Shown: positions 20,216 to 31,041 of the stretch, in pieces
Numbering within the stretch: the stretch's first letter is position 1
How the letters are laid out: each line of letters begins with the position of its first letter
NCBI RefSeq assembly: GCF_010500995.1
Contig: NZ_QVMK01000004.1
Location: 124,001 to 188,000, forward strand
Reading direction: 5' to 3'
Length of the DNA stretch: 64,000 nt
From: Bacteroides sp. 224
Lineage (GTDB): Bacteria; Bacteroidota; Bacteroidia; Bacteroidales; Bacteroidaceae
Translations under genes and position numbers: made by a program
Notes under the pieces: model-generated
The model's input: only the letters and a program-made list of their open reading frames with translations
Told to the model about the DNA's origin: nothing
Database searches by the model: none

Positions 20216-21331
20216 TTATTGCAAGCTAAGATCCCAATCTTTCCAAATCACTTCATATCCCTGTTTCTTTACAGCACTCAATACTTCCTCTGGAGTGCGT
20301 CCGTCATTTATCTCAAATTGTTCCAGTTCATTTTTATAAACGGCATATCCTCCGGGATCAGTTTTAGAGCCTGCACTTAAGGAAGTTATTCCTAAAGTAG
20401 TCATACAATCTCTTAATCTGCTTTCTTCTCGGGTGGACATAGCTATCTCAATATCATGGTCGAATATCCGGAAAGCAAAAACTAATTGTGCAAATTCTTT
20501 ATCACTCATAATTACATTCGGTTGAAAACCATTTCCCATATAGGGGCGCATTCGTGGAAATGATAAAGAATATTTCGTCTGCCAATATGTTTTTTGAAGA
20601 TATCGAAGATGAAGAGCCATCATTGTTGTATCTGTTCGCCAATCCTCTAAACCGATCAGTACTCCCAGCCCAATCTTATGTACACCCGCTTTTCCCATTC
20701 TTTCATAACCATCAATTCTCCAATCGTATTTGGATTTCATGCCTTTCGGATGATATATTTTATACCGTTCTTTATTATAAGTTTCCTGATAACAATACAC
20801 GGCATTCATTCCGGCATCCGTGAGTTGTCGGTATTCATTTTCTTTCAGCGGTTGTACTTCAATAGAAATAGAAGAAAAATAAGGCTTTACCAACTCAATG
20901 GCGTGTGCAATATAGTCTGCGCCGGCATCCCGGGGATTTTCGCCGGTAACTAATAAAAGATGTCGAAAGTCTCCTATTTTCTTAATGGCTTCTACCTCTC
21001 GGAGGATTTGCTCATCAGTCAAAATAATTCTTTGTATGTCATTGGAATGATTAAATCCGCAATACACACAATGATTGATACACGAGTTGGTTAAATACAA
21101 TGGCACATAAAATTGAATCGTTTTTCCAAAGCGTTGTTGGGTGTACTTTCTGCTCAATACAGCCATCTGTTCCAGATAAGGTTGAGCGGCCGGAGAGATC
21201 AAAGCCATAAAATCTTCTATGGAACACTTACTTTTACTCAGGGCAAGTTCTACATCTCTTGTGGTTTTGGAATAAACAGAAGCTTTGATATCTTCCCATT
21301 TATAATTATTTATTAATTCTTTAAACTCCAT
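20216..21331 (-). CDS. thiH: 2-iminoacetate synthase ThiH
   Basis: Radical SAM tyrosine lyase that supplies dehydroglycine for the thiazole ring. The CINHCVYC cluster motif (CxxxCxxC) is near residue 85, with VTGENPRDAG and the biotin/thiamin-synthase-associated C-terminal region after it. Length is 371 residues. It is the last thi gene before the inverted repeat, 10 bases after thiC. Using ThiH rather than the glycine oxidase ThiO fits an anaerobe. Confidence 0.95.
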   Translation of the reverse strand: MEFKELINNYKWEDIKASVYSKTTRDVELALSKSKCSIEDFMALISPAAQPYLEQMAVLSRKYTQQRFGKTIQFYVPLYLTNSCINHCVYCGFNHSNDIQRIILTDEQILREVEAIKKIGDFRHLLLVTGENPRDAGADYIAHAIELVKPYFSSISIEVQPLKENEYRQLTDAGMNAVYCYQETYNKERYKIYHPKGMKSKYDWRIDGYERMGKAGVHKIGLGVLIGLEDWRTDTTMMALHLRYLQKTYWQTKYSLSFPRMRPYMGNGFQPNVIMSDKEFAQLVFAFRIFDHDIEIAMSTREESRLRDCMTTLGITSLSAGSKTDPGGYAVYKNELEQFEINDGRTPEEVLSAVKKQGYEVIWKDWDLSLQ

Positions 21332-21341
21332 TTCCTATCCT

Positions 21342-23045
<1,704 letters not shown>

Positions 23046-23816
23046 TTAATCGTTTAAAAATGAAGTTAAGGGACTACTTGCAATGGCCGTATTCGTTTGT
23101 CCTGCCAACCCAGCTTCATACCCGATCCTACCGGCTTCCACTGCCATTTGAAATGCTTTGCCCATTGCAACAGGATCTCCGGCCACGGCAATGGCTGTAT
23201 TTACCAATACGGCATCTGCTCCCATTTCCATTGCTTCGGCAGCATGAGAAGGTGCTCCGATACCTGCGTCAACAACCACCGGAATATTGCTTTGTTCAAT
23301 AATGATCTCCAATAAATCGCGCGTACAAAGACCTTTATTTGTGCCTATAGGTGCCCCCAAAGGCATAACTGTAGCAGCTCCGGCAGATTCCAGGAGTTTG
23401 CATAACACCGGATCGGCTTGAATATAAGGTAGAATTACAAAACCTAATTTGGCCAGTTCTTCGGTTGCTTTCAATGTTTCAATGGGATCCGGAAGTAAAT
23501 AGCGCGGATCGGGATGAATTTCCAACTTCAACCAATTTGTTTCAAAAGCATCACGCGCAAGTTTAGCTGCAAAAACAGCTTCTTTAGCATTTCGTACACC
23601 GGATGTATTAGGCAATAATTGGATATGAGGTTTTTGAATATGTTTCAACATATCATCTTCTTTATTTTCAGGGTCTAACCTTTTCATGGCTACGGTCACC
23701 ATTTCGGTTTGAGAAACCTCAATAGCTTTACTCATTACATCATTTGAACTGAATTTTCCGGTCCCAAGAAAAAGACGAGAGTTAAACTCTTTTCCTGCTA
23801 TCACTAACTTTTTCAT
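23046..23816 (-). CDS. thiG: Thiazole synthase ThiG
   Basis: Forms the thiazole phosphate from deoxyxylulose phosphate, dehydroglycine and ThiS thiocarboxylate. TIM barrel with the Schiff-base lysine in [10 protein letters not shown] and the phosphate-binding [18 protein letters not shown]. The start is [19 protein letters not shown]. Length is 256 residues. It overlaps thiE by 4 bases and works with ThiH and ThiS encoded in the same operon. Confidence 0.96.
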   Translation of the reverse strand: MKKLVIAGKEFNSRLFLGTGKFSSNDVMSKAIEVSQTEMVTVAMKRLDPENKEDDMLKHIQKPHIQLLPNTSGVRNAKEAVFAAKLARDAFETNWLKLEIHPDPRYLLPDPIETLKATEELAKLGFVILPYIQADPVLCKLLESAGAATVMPLGAPIGTNKGLCTRDLLEIIIEQSNIPVVVDAGIGAPSHAAEAMEMGADAVLVNTAIAVAGDPVAMGKAFQMAVEAGRIGYEAGLAGQTNTAIASSPLTSFLND

Positions 23817-24445
23817 TGTTGATATGTATTTATTAGATTTACAATTCGTTGTGTTTCTGCCACAGGATCTGCAGCATTCAAAATGGTGGAAGAAAGCGCG
23901 ATACCCGAAACACCTGTTTGCATAATCTCAGGAATATCATTTATAGTTATTCCTCCGATGGCTAATATAGGTAAGTGTATGTGACGCTCTCTACAGTTGT
24001 TTATAATCCGACGATATCCTTCCAAACCGATTATCGGACTTAAATTCTTTTTGGTAGAAGTAAACCTGAAAGGACCTAAACCTATATAATCAACTCCCTC
24101 TTCATCTAATTTTCGGATATCCTCAAAGGTATTGGCCGTTCCACCAATTATAAACCGATTTCCTAATATAGTACGTGCTGCAGAAGGAGACATATCTAAT
24201 TTCCCCAGATGAACGCCCTTTGCTCCGATTTCCTCACAAACACTCACATGGTCATCAATGTAAAGTTGTGCCTCATATTGATTACATAGTTTTAAGCTTT
24301 CTGTTCCAGTTTTTTGGATTTCTTCCAGATCAGCCTCTTTCATTCTTAACTGTATTTGTTTGCAACCACCTTCTAAGGCTATTTGCACTGATTGCAGATA
24401 AGAATATTTTTCTGTTTGATGAGATATAAATAATAGTCCTTTCAT
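23813..24445 (-). CDS. thiE: Thiamine phosphate synthase ThiE
   Basis: Joins HMP pyrophosphate and thiazole phosphate. The TIM-barrel motifs are [41 protein letters not shown] and ILAIGGI, which include the pyrophosphate-binding residues. I chose the ATG at 24445 ([10 protein letters not shown]), the base after the upstream gene's stop. The longer frame would overlap that gene by 38 bases. The second, more divergent ThiE-like protein lies directly upstream. Confidence 0.93.
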   Translation of the reverse strand: MKGLLFISHQTEKYSYLQSVQIALEGGCKQIQLRMKEADLEEIQKTGTESLKLCNQYEAQLYIDDHVSVCEEIGAKGVHLGKLDMSPSAARTILGNRFIIGGTANTFEDIRKLDEEGVDYIGLGPFRFTSTKKNLSPIIGLEGYRRIINNCRERHIHLPILAIGGITINDIPEIMQTGVSGIALSSTILNAADPVAETQRIVNLINTYQQ

Positions 24446-24446
24446 A

Positions 24447-25058
24447 TTATAGTAATGTTTCACATATATTTTGCAATGCAACAAAACGTTTTTGTAATGC
24501 TTTCACATCTTTGTCTTTTTCAAATTCCTGCCAAAGAGTTCCCAATACAGCCACTCCTCCAAATCCATAGTTATGTATTAATGGTATATTGTTGATCGTA
24601 ATTCCTCCCAGAGCGATAGTTTGAGAATGAATAATTCCTTGTTTATGAGCTTCGGATAATTGCTCTCCTGTAAAAGAACTCTCATAGCCCGCTTTGGAAA
24701 GGCTATTGAATATCGGACTCAGAAACACATAGTCGCAAACATTCAACTGTTGTGTACATTCATCTAAAGAATGACAGGAAGAACTTAACATTCTGTTTTT
24801 ATAAACAGGAGCTACAGGGTTTCTTCTATTTAAATGAAGTCCTTTTACAGTATAAGAATCAGCCAATTCAAAATGATCATGTAACATGATTCTCGAATGA
24901 AATTCAGACGAAATACTCTGCAATAAATTTTCAGTCTCTTCCAGTGAAACCTGCGGCTTTCGCAAATGCAATGTAGATAATCCCACTCTAAAAAGAGCGT
25001 TTAGTACATCTCCTTCTTTAGGAAACAAATTCTCAGAGGTAATTACAATTAGTTTCAT
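24447..25058 (-). CDS. ThiE-like protein (TenI-type paralogue)
   Basis: A 203-residue ThiE/TenI-family barrel with VGLSTLHLRKP, IMLHDHFELA, GLHLNRRN, YVFLSPIFNSLSK and TIALGGI. The TKK-like pyrophosphate loop of ThiE is replaced by SLSKAGY. This suggests either a TenI-like thiazole tautomerase, which aromatises the ThiG product, or a second synthase of changed specificity. It sits between thiS and thiE with gaps of 3 and 1 bases. Confidence 0.85.
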   Translation of the reverse strand: MKLIVITSENLFPKEGDVLNALFRVGLSTLHLRKPQVSLEETENLLQSISSEFHSRIMLHDHFELADSYTVKGLHLNRRNPVAPVYKNRMLSSSCHSLDECTQQLNVCDYVFLSPIFNSLSKAGYESSFTGEQLSEAHKQGIIHSQTIALGGITINNIPLIHNYGFGGVAVLGTLWQEFEKDKDVKALQKRFVALQNICETLL

Positions 25059-25061
25059 AAT

Positions 25062-25265
25062 TTACCCTCCTGAAACAGCATGTATCAACATCAACTCCAT
25101 ATCGTTCGATAAAATAGTTGTTTCCCATAACTCTTTCGGAATAACCTCATAATTAATCGCAATAGCAATTCCTTGCGGTTTAATTTCAAGGCTTTCTATA
25201 AATGAAATGAGCGTTGTACCCACTTCAATCTTATATGGTTTGTTGTTTAACTGAATGGTAATCAT
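25062..25265 (-). CDS. thiS: Sulfur carrier protein ThiS
   Basis: A 67-residue beta-grasp protein that ends in the required Gly-Gly (HAVSGG), which is adenylated by ThiF and thiocarboxylated. It starts MITIQLNNKPY and has the typical GIAIAINYEVIPKELW core. It overlaps thiD by 4 bases. Confidence 0.95.
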   Translation of the reverse strand: MITIQLNNKPYKIEVGTTLISFIESLEIKPQGIAIAINYEVIPKELWETTILSNDMELMLIHAVSGG

Positions 25266-26083
25266 ATTTTTAGTTTTAATGATTGAGGATGAAAGAAGTG
25301 ATTGATGGGACCATTCCCACCATTAAAATCAGCATGAGATCCGGATTTAATCGCTTCAGTGATATATTCTTTAGCATTTTTTATAGCAACAGTCATTTCA
25401 TCTCCCAATGCCATATATGCAGCAATAGCAGAAGCCAATGAGCACCCTGTGCCGTGCATATTGAGTGTACGAATAAAACCGGAAGAAAAAGACTGAGGAG
25501 CCGAATCTTGAGAAAAAAGAACATCTACTGATTCTTTGTTATCAGTCCAATGCCCGCCTTTAATCAATACAGCTTTGCAACCTTGATTCAAAAAATAATC
25601 TCCGGCTTGGGCTCTGTCTTTCTCGTTTTTGATAGGTATGCCTGTTAGCAATTCTGCTTCGGGAATATTGGGAGTCAACAAACTAACACGAGGGTATAGT
25701 AGTTCCTGATAGGCATTTGCCAAATCGGCTTTAGTTAAATTTGCACCAGTAGTAGCAACCATCACAGGGTCTACAATAACCCTCTTTACCTGATATTTAT
25801 CGATGGCTTGGGCTACAATTTCTATAATTTGTGGAGTAACCAACATACCGGTTTTAAGAACATCCATCTGAAGATCGTCAAGTACAGTTTCCAATTGTTG
25901 ACGAATGATATTGACAGATAAAGCTTCTACGGCACGTACTTCATGTGTATTCTGTGCTGTGATAGCTGTAATCACCGATGCTCCAAATACACCTAAAGCA
26001 GAAAATGTTTTCAGGTCTGCCTGAATACCGGCACCCCCTCCACTATCCGAACCCGCAATGGTTAATGCTGTGGGATATCTCAT
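25262..26083 (-). CDS. thiD: Hydroxymethylpyrimidine (phosphate) kinase ThiD
   Basis: Phosphorylates HMP and HMP-P in pyrimidine supply for thiamine. Ribokinase fold: N-terminal TIAGSDSGGGAGIQADLKTF, VIVDPVMVATTGA, and the C-terminal anion hole with catalytic Asp/Cys in HGTGCSLASAIAA. Length is 273 residues. It is the first gene after the TPP riboswitch, so the whole thi operon appears to be under thiamine control. Confidence 0.96.
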   Translation of the reverse strand: MRYPTALTIAGSDSGGGAGIQADLKTFSALGVFGASVITAITAQNTHEVRAVEALSVNIIRQQLETVLDDLQMDVLKTGMLVTPQIIEIVAQAIDKYQVKRVIVDPVMVATTGANLTKADLANAYQELLYPRVSLLTPNIPEAELLTGIPIKNEKDRAQAGDYFLNQGCKAVLIKGGHWTDNKESVDVLFSQDSAPQSFSSGFIRTLNMHGTGCSLASAIAAYMALGDEMTVAIKNAKEYITEAIKSGSHADFNGGNGPINHFFHPQSLKLKI

Positions 26084-26145
26084 AATTGTTGCATTTAATT
26101 ACAAATAAGCAACCAAGAGATATCTTTACTAAGAAGAGAATCTTA

Positions 26146-26220
26146 TCATTCCTACGTCGGTATTATCCGCATCAGGTTATAAGGGTATAATCTCAGCCTT
26201 TGGTAGGGCACCCCTTGATT
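26146..26220 (-). promoter_or_regulatory. TPP (THI-box) riboswitch
   Basis: Read on the minus strand it begins AAGGGGTGCCC and contains GGCTGAGA, ACCCTTATAACCTGAT, GGATAATACC and CGTAGGAA, which are the defining blocks of the thiamine pyrophosphate aptamer in order. It ends about 60 bases before the thiD ATG. A TATCTTTG -7 element on the same strand at 26230-26237 lies just upstream. With no strong terminator seen after it, control may be at translation initiation, as inference. Confidence 0.97.
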
Positions 26221-26305
26221 GTTGTTGCGCAAAGATAGTGTTTTTATTTAAACACCTTATTTTTCAATGCATATTTTTCATCAACTACTTCATCTTTTAA
26301 TTCAT

Positions 26306-27097
26306 TCATTTATCTTCTTTCATTATATGAAGGAGATTTCCGAAGCTATCAAATGATTTGCGTGAGGCAAGTGAAATGGTAATCATTAACGAAAGCATAG
26401 AAGCAGAGAATGTAATTACCATAATCATCATTTGATATTTAATGGCTACATTTGGATTACTTCCTCCCAGAATCTGCCCAATCATGGTACCCGGTAAAGC
26501 TACCAACCCCATCACTGCAATATTAGCAATGAGAGGACTGAATGCTTTTCGAAGAGCTTCCCGAATAAAAGGCGCTTGGGCTTCTTGTCGGGTAGCTCCG
26601 TTACCAAGCAGATAGTAATATTGTTGGTGTTCTCGTTGTAGCCCAGTATAATAGGCGTTCAAAGCAATTACATTAGAAGAAAGCATATTGCCCATCAGAA
26701 TACCAAATATAGGTATAAAATATCGGGCACTGAAGATATTGTCTAATTGAAGTACAAATCCTAAAAAGTACAATCCGATAAGGACAACAGAAGTCAGAAA
26801 GCCAATGCAAATAGGCAACAAAAGAATCTTTGTCTTTATTCGTGTGCGGGATATAGCGGTTTGGGAAGCCACTAAAATCATGATAACCACCCACAGAAAG
26901 TTAATCCACGGATTATCCCATATAAAAAGATATTGAAGATATACTCCTACCAGAAGTAACTGAATAATCATTCTTACAACTCCTATAATAGTTGCTTTAA
27001 CCAATCCTGTTTTAAACTTCCAAAGATAATAGATGGGAATAATCAATAATAATAACCCTATTCCTAAACTTAGATACGAAATATCTATTGTACTCAT
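26306..27097 (-). CDS. fetB: FetB-type ABC transporter permease
   Basis: Inner-membrane permease of the UPF0014/YbbM family, with about seven hydrophobic segments and the family blocks GMLMGNMLSSN-like (FGILMGNMLSSNVIA) and ALPGTMIGQILGGSNP. Length is 263 residues. It is encoded 18 bases after its ATPase. In E. coli, FetAB exports iron and aids oxidative-stress resistance. A similar role is inferred here. It is followed by the thi riboswitch, which faces the same way but starts a separate unit. Confidence 0.88.
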   Translation of the reverse strand: MSTIDISYLSLGIGLLLLIIPIYYLWKFKTGLVKATIIGVVRMIIQLLLVGVYLQYLFIWDNPWINFLWVVIMILVASQTAISRTRIKTKILLLPICIGFLTSVVLIGLYFLGFVLQLDNIFSARYFIPIFGILMGNMLSSNVIALNAYYTGLQREHQQYYYLLGNGATRQEAQAPFIREALRKAFSPLIANIAVMGLVALPGTMIGQILGGSNPNVAIKYQMMIMVITFSASMLSLMITISLASRKSFDSFGNLLHIMKEDK

Positions 27098-27115
27098 TCT
27101 TCAACTATTCTTTAT

Positions 27116-27739
27116 TTATAAATAAATTGTTTTATCACAACCTGACGCAAATCCTTTGTCATGAGAAACCGACAAAACAGCCGTTCCCTGAGCTGCTGTC
27201 TTTCGAAAAAAAGCTAATACCCGATCCATAGATATACCATCGAGTGCCGAAGTTGGTTCATCAATAATTATCAGAGGTTTATTGAGCATGGCAGCTACAA
27301 TTAGCATAATGCGTTGCCGTTGCCCGCCTGATATTTCAGTAACACGTTTATTATATAAATCCTGGTTTAAGCCTAACTCAACAAAGTTCTCCATAAGTTT
27401 ATCTTTGGAAAAACCGGCTTTCTTTTTATTGGCTTTCAATTCAAAAGGAAGTTTAATCATTTCGCTGACCCATTCAGCAGGAAGTGAAAGTTCCTGTGGT
27501 ATCCAAGCTATTTGTTTCCTGATTGTATCAATAGTGAATTTATCGAGTTTGATTCCATTTACTTCAATTTCTCCTTCTCGTAAAGGAATAAAGCCCATAA
27601 TAGCATTTAATAAGGACGTTTTCCCTCTACCCGACTCTCCAGAGATACAAATCATCTCACTTTGGTAAAGGTGCATATTTAAACCTGAAAACAGGATGTC
27701 TTCTCCAAAAGCAATACTTGCATTGGTAACTTTCAACAT
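27116..27739 (-). CDS. fetA: FetA-type ABC transporter ATPase
   Basis: Single ABC domain of 207 residues: Walker A GESGRGKTS, signature ISGGQRQRI, Walker B LIIIDEPTSALD, H-loop SVSHD. Walker A has Arg in a position that is usually Ser/Ala or Cys (SGRGKT), so the core glycines and Lys-Thr are kept. It partners with the UPF0014 permease directly downstream, which supports an iron-exporter assignment over a generic one. Confidence 0.87.
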   Translation of the reverse strand: MLKVTNASIAFGEDILFSGLNMHLYQSEMICISGESGRGKTSLLNAIMGFIPLREGEIEVNGIKLDKFTIDTIRKQIAWIPQELSLPAEWVSEMIKLPFELKANKKKAGFSKDKLMENFVELGLNQDLYNKRVTEISGGQRQRIMLIVAAMLNKPLIIIDEPTSALDGISMDRVLAFFRKTAAQGTAVLSVSHDKGFASGCDKTIYL

Positions 27740-28035
27740 ACAACATAATTATTAGCCTGTAAAGTTAATGGGATTTTGAGATTAATAAATACCCAAGAAC
27801 CTCTTTTTAATTATTGTTTAGAGATAAACGAAAGCATCCTATAATAGTTATTCTGTGGAAAACTTAAACGGATTTAGAGCCAATTCTTGCAAAAAGTACC
27901 TGTACTTATACAAAATATAGCACTAATTTTGGGGTACTATTAATCGGTACAATTCATCAATATGTAACAATATACAACTTTAGAATAGTATATAAATCGA
28001 TTTATTTCAAACCTTGGGATTACCTGTTTTAAAGT

Positions 28036-28145
28036 GGCAAACAAATTGTTTTCCGGTTTCAAACTACTTGTTTCATAGTAGCAAACAAGTAGTTTCATAC
28101 TGGCAAACTGATAGAAACTACTCGGCAAATTCCCCAGTAAATAGT
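28036..28145. repeat. Five degenerate 22-base tandem repeats
   Basis: Units begin at 28036, 28058, 28080, 28102 and 28124. CAAAC (last unit CAAAT) recurs at the same place in each, exactly 22 bases apart, and most units start GGC or AGC. Within it, AAACTACTTGTTT (28061-28073) and AAACAAGTAGTTT (28083-28095) form a perfect 13-base inverted repeat. It lies in the 687-base gap 27740-28426, which has no convincing gene. Similar period and content are seen at 6898-6985. Confidence 0.7.
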
Positions 28146-28166
28146 ACACTAATTTTATCAAATCAC

Positions 28167-28275
28167 AAGCGTGCTGGCAAATTTGCCGTCACGCTGCCAA
28201 CACGGGTTGCCAGCACGCTTTAACTGATTAAATATCAATTAGATACAAGCGAATCGTGCTGGCGTGCTGGCAAAA
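28167..28275. repeat. GC-richer palindromic repeat cluster
   Basis: AAGCGTGCTGGCAA (28167-28180) is the exact reverse complement of the 14 bases at 28207-28220. Between them are smaller dyads (GGCAAATTTGCC; CAACACGGGTTG). The GTGCTGGC core returns twice at 28255-28272. The block contrasts with the AT-rich DNA around it. It could be a REP-like element or a terminator, but there is no T-run. Confidence 0.6.
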
Positions 28276-28426
28276 ATGCAAAAAACAAAATCATGGGAGG
28301 GAAAGAAGAAATAACTAAAATAGAATAATTTCTTAATAAAGCATATTATAATTTTAATTCCACAGGCAAGGGTTATACTAATACTATTTTTTATCTTTGC
28401 CCGTTAATTTATAAAGAGACTAAGTT

Positions 28427-28966
28427 ATGATATTGAATGAACGCGATTGTCGTCACGAAGAAGCAGTAAATGTAGGCAGACAAATGATGGTTGCTGCCCG
28501 TACAGCCCCCAAGGGCAAAGGTGTTGATATTATAGAAACAGCACTCATTACAGGAGAGGAGATACAGATTCTTTCCGAAACTATGATTGAAATTAATAAA
28601 GAAAACGGTTTCAAATTCTTTCTTCGGGATGCCGAAAACATTCTAAATGCCGAATGCATTATATTAATAGGTACAAGAGAACAAGCTCAAGGACTGAACT
28701 GCTCTCATTGTGGTTATAATACTTGCGCAGAAAGACCCAGCGGCGTTCCCTGCTCTCTGAATGCAATTGACTTGGGTATTGCCATAGGTTCGGCCTGTGC
28801 AACAGCCGCCGATCATCGGGTAGACAGCCGCGTTATGTTTTCTGCCGGGATAGCCGCGCAACGATTAAACTGGTTGGAAGACTGTAAAATGGTAATGGCT
28901 ATCCCTATCAGTGCATCTTCTAAAAATCCTTTTTTCGATCGAAAACCTAAAGATATTAATAAATGA
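28427..28966 (+). CDS. DUF2148 ferredoxin-domain protein
   Basis: A 179-residue protein. The cysteine-rich segment CSHCGYNTC ... GVPC, followed by DLGIAIGSACATAADHRVDSRVMFSAG, is the DUF2148 signature, with four to five cysteines able to hold an iron-sulfur cluster. The rest is alpha-helical in character. A TATCTTTG -7 box lies at 28392-28399, 28 bases before the ATG, with a poor -33. Its stop overlaps the aguA start by 4 bases (ATGA), so it is co-translated with agmatine breakdown, though no link to that pathway is known to me. Confidence 0.85.
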   Translation: MILNERDCRHEEAVNVGRQMMVAARTAPKGKGVDIIETALITGEEIQILSETMIEINKENGFKFFLRDAENILNAECIILIGTREQAQGLNCSHCGYNTCAERPSGVPCSLNAIDLGIAIGSACATAADHRVDSRVMFSAGIAAQRLNWLEDCKMVMAIPISASSKNPFFDRKPKDINK

Positions 28967-29988
28967 GACAAGCTCATTTGCCTGCCGAATGGTATCCGCA
29001 AAGCGGGGTACAACTGACATGGCCCCATAAAGAAACGGATTGGGATTATATTTTATCTGAAGTTCAGGAGTGTTTTATTCGCATAGCTCATGAAATAGCT
29101 AAAAGAGAACTACTTTTGATAGTAACCCCCAATCCCGAAGAGGTAAAAGCACAGATTGAAGAGCGTGTTAATATGAAAAACGTTCGTTTTCTTACCTGTG
29201 ATACCAATGACACATGGGCAAGAGATCACGGTGCTATTACAATTATAGATGGAGATACTCCCATTCTACTTGATTTTACATTTAATGGTTGGGGACTAAA
29301 ATTTGCGTCTGATAAAGACAATCTGATTACTCGCCATGCCGTAAAAGAAAAAGCATTGAAAGGAATATACGAGAATTGTTTGGGATTTGTATTGGAAGGA
29401 GGATCAATCGAAAGCGACGGAATGGGCACCTTACTTACATCATCTGCTTGTTTGCTTTCTCCAAATCGAAACGGGCAGATGAATAAGGTAGAGATAGAAG
29501 AATATTTAAAATCAGTATTCCATTTACAGCAAATTCTATGGTTAGATTATGGTTATTTGGCCGGAGATGACACCGATAGCCATATAGATACATTGGCCAG
29601 ATTTTGTTCTCCGGACACAATTGCATATATACAATGTACAAATCCTGAGGACGAACATTACGAAGCATTGCAGCAAATGGAAAAACAACTCAAAAGCTTC
29701 AGAACATTATCTGGGAAACCATATAAGCTATTTGCTTTACCTATGGCAGACAAAATTGTGGAGAATGGGGAAAGATTGCCGGCCACTTATGCTAACTTTT
29801 TGATTATCAACGAAGCTGTACTATTCCCAACTTACAATCAAGCGGAAAATGATTTAAAAGCCGAAGAAGTATTAAAAAAAGTTTTCCCTAATCATGCAGT
29901 AATTGGCATAGATTGTCGTTTATTAATAAAACAACATGGTTCATTGCATTGTGTAACTATGCAATATCCACTAAATGTTATAGGATGA
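28963..29988 (+). CDS. aguA: Agmatine deiminase
   Basis: Converts agmatine to N-carbamoylputrescine and ammonia. Guanidino-modifying (PPAD) fold of 341 residues: substrate-site TNDTWARDHG, GGSIESDG, GDDTDSHIDTLARF with the catalytic His, and the nucleophile cysteine in GSLHCVTMQYP near the C-terminus. It overlaps the next gene by 4 bases. With aguB it gives a two-step route from agmatine to putrescine. Confidence 0.95.
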   Translation: MRQAHLPAEWYPQSGVQLTWPHKETDWDYILSEVQECFIRIAHEIAKRELLLIVTPNPEEVKAQIEERVNMKNVRFLTCDTNDTWARDHGAITIIDGDTPILLDFTFNGWGLKFASDKDNLITRHAVKEKALKGIYENCLGFVLEGGSIESDGMGTLLTSSACLLSPNRNGQMNKVEIEEYLKSVFHLQQILWLDYGYLAGDDTDSHIDTLARFCSPDTIAYIQCTNPEDEHYEALQQMEKQLKSFRTLSGKPYKLFALPMADKIVENGERLPATYANFLIINEAVLFPTYNQAENDLKAEEVLKKVFPNHAVIGIDCRLLIKQHGSLHCVTMQYPLNVIG

Positions 29989-30869
29989 AAAAACTAAAAG
30001 TAGGGTTGGTTCAGCAGGCAAATACATCCGACGTAGAGAAGAATTTGGAGAATCTGGCAAAGAATATAGAGCTGTGTGCACAGGAAGGTGCGCAACTCAT
30101 TGTCTTGCAAGAACTTCATAATACACTTTATTTTTGCCAGACAGAAAATACTCAGTTATTTGATTTAGCGGAACCCATTCCTGGTCCTTCTACTGAGTTC
30201 TACTCCAAATTAGCAAAAAAATACAATATAGTATTGATTACCTCCCTGTTTGAGAAACGAGCACCAGGATTATATCATAACACCGCAGTTGTATTTGATA
30301 CTAATGGAGAGATAGCCGGAAAATATAGAAAGATGCATATCCCCGATGATCCTGCATATTACGAAAAATTCTATTTTACTCCCGGTGATATTGGATTTGA
30401 GCCCATACAAACATCTTTAGGGAAATTAGGAGTACTTATTTGCTGGGATCAATGGTACCCGGAAGCGGCCCGATTAATGGCATTAAAAGGGGCAGAAATT
30501 CTAATCTACCCAACTGCTATCGGCTGGGAAAGCAGTGACACCCCCGAAGAACAAAGTAGGCAATTAAATGCATGGATAATTTCGCAACGTGCTCATGCCG
30601 TAGCCAATGGAATTCCGGTTATTTCTGTTAACCGTGTAGGTCACGAACCCGATCCTTCATCACAAACAAATGGTATCTCATTCTGGGGAAATAGCTTTGT
30701 TGCAGGTCCTCAAGGGGAAATTTTGGCGCAGGCAGGCAATGAGAACCCAGAGAACATCATTGTAGATTTAGATCTTACACGTTCGGAAAATGTACGTCGC
30801 TGGTGGCCTTTCCTCCGAGATAGAAGAATTGATAAATATCAAGGGATGATGGAAAGATATTTGGATTGA
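29985..30869 (+). CDS. aguB: N-carbamoylputrescine amidohydrolase
   Basis: Nitrilase-superfamily enzyme that hydrolyses N-carbamoylputrescine to putrescine, CO2 and ammonia. The Glu-Lys-Cys triad is visible: QELHNTLYF, YRKMHIPDD and LICWDQWYPEAAR. I chose the ATG at 29985, which overlaps the aguA stop as ATGA. The frame runs 24 residues further into aguA, but that part has no family similarity. The length of 294 is typical. Confidence 0.95.
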   Translation: MKKLKVGLVQQANTSDVEKNLENLAKNIELCAQEGAQLIVLQELHNTLYFCQTENTQLFDLAEPIPGPSTEFYSKLAKKYNIVLITSLFEKRAPGLYHNTAVVFDTNGEIAGKYRKMHIPDDPAYYEKFYFTPGDIGFEPIQTSLGKLGVLICWDQWYPEAARLMALKGAEILIYPTAIGWESSDTPEEQSRQLNAWIISQRAHAVANGIPVISVNRVGHEPDPSSQTNGISFWGNSFVAGPQGEILAQAGNENPENIIVDLDLTRSENVRRWWPFLRDRRIDKYQGMMERYLD

Positions 30870-31041
30870 ATATTAAATAACTAATAATACTACAGAAATA
30901 ACTCTCAAATGACATAAAATAATCTGGTTATTATACACACACATTACTCAGTATTGAAATTTTATGTTACTTTTGCGGATTTATTATGAGTAGTTAGTAA
31001 ACTACTAAATTTGCACTATAGATTTTTATATATATATTTTA

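Noticed and set aside
27940..28223. Two short open frames (73 and 69 codons) in the gap before the DUF2148 gene
   Set aside because: They are on opposite strands over the repeat arrays, with compositions set by the repeats and no protein features.
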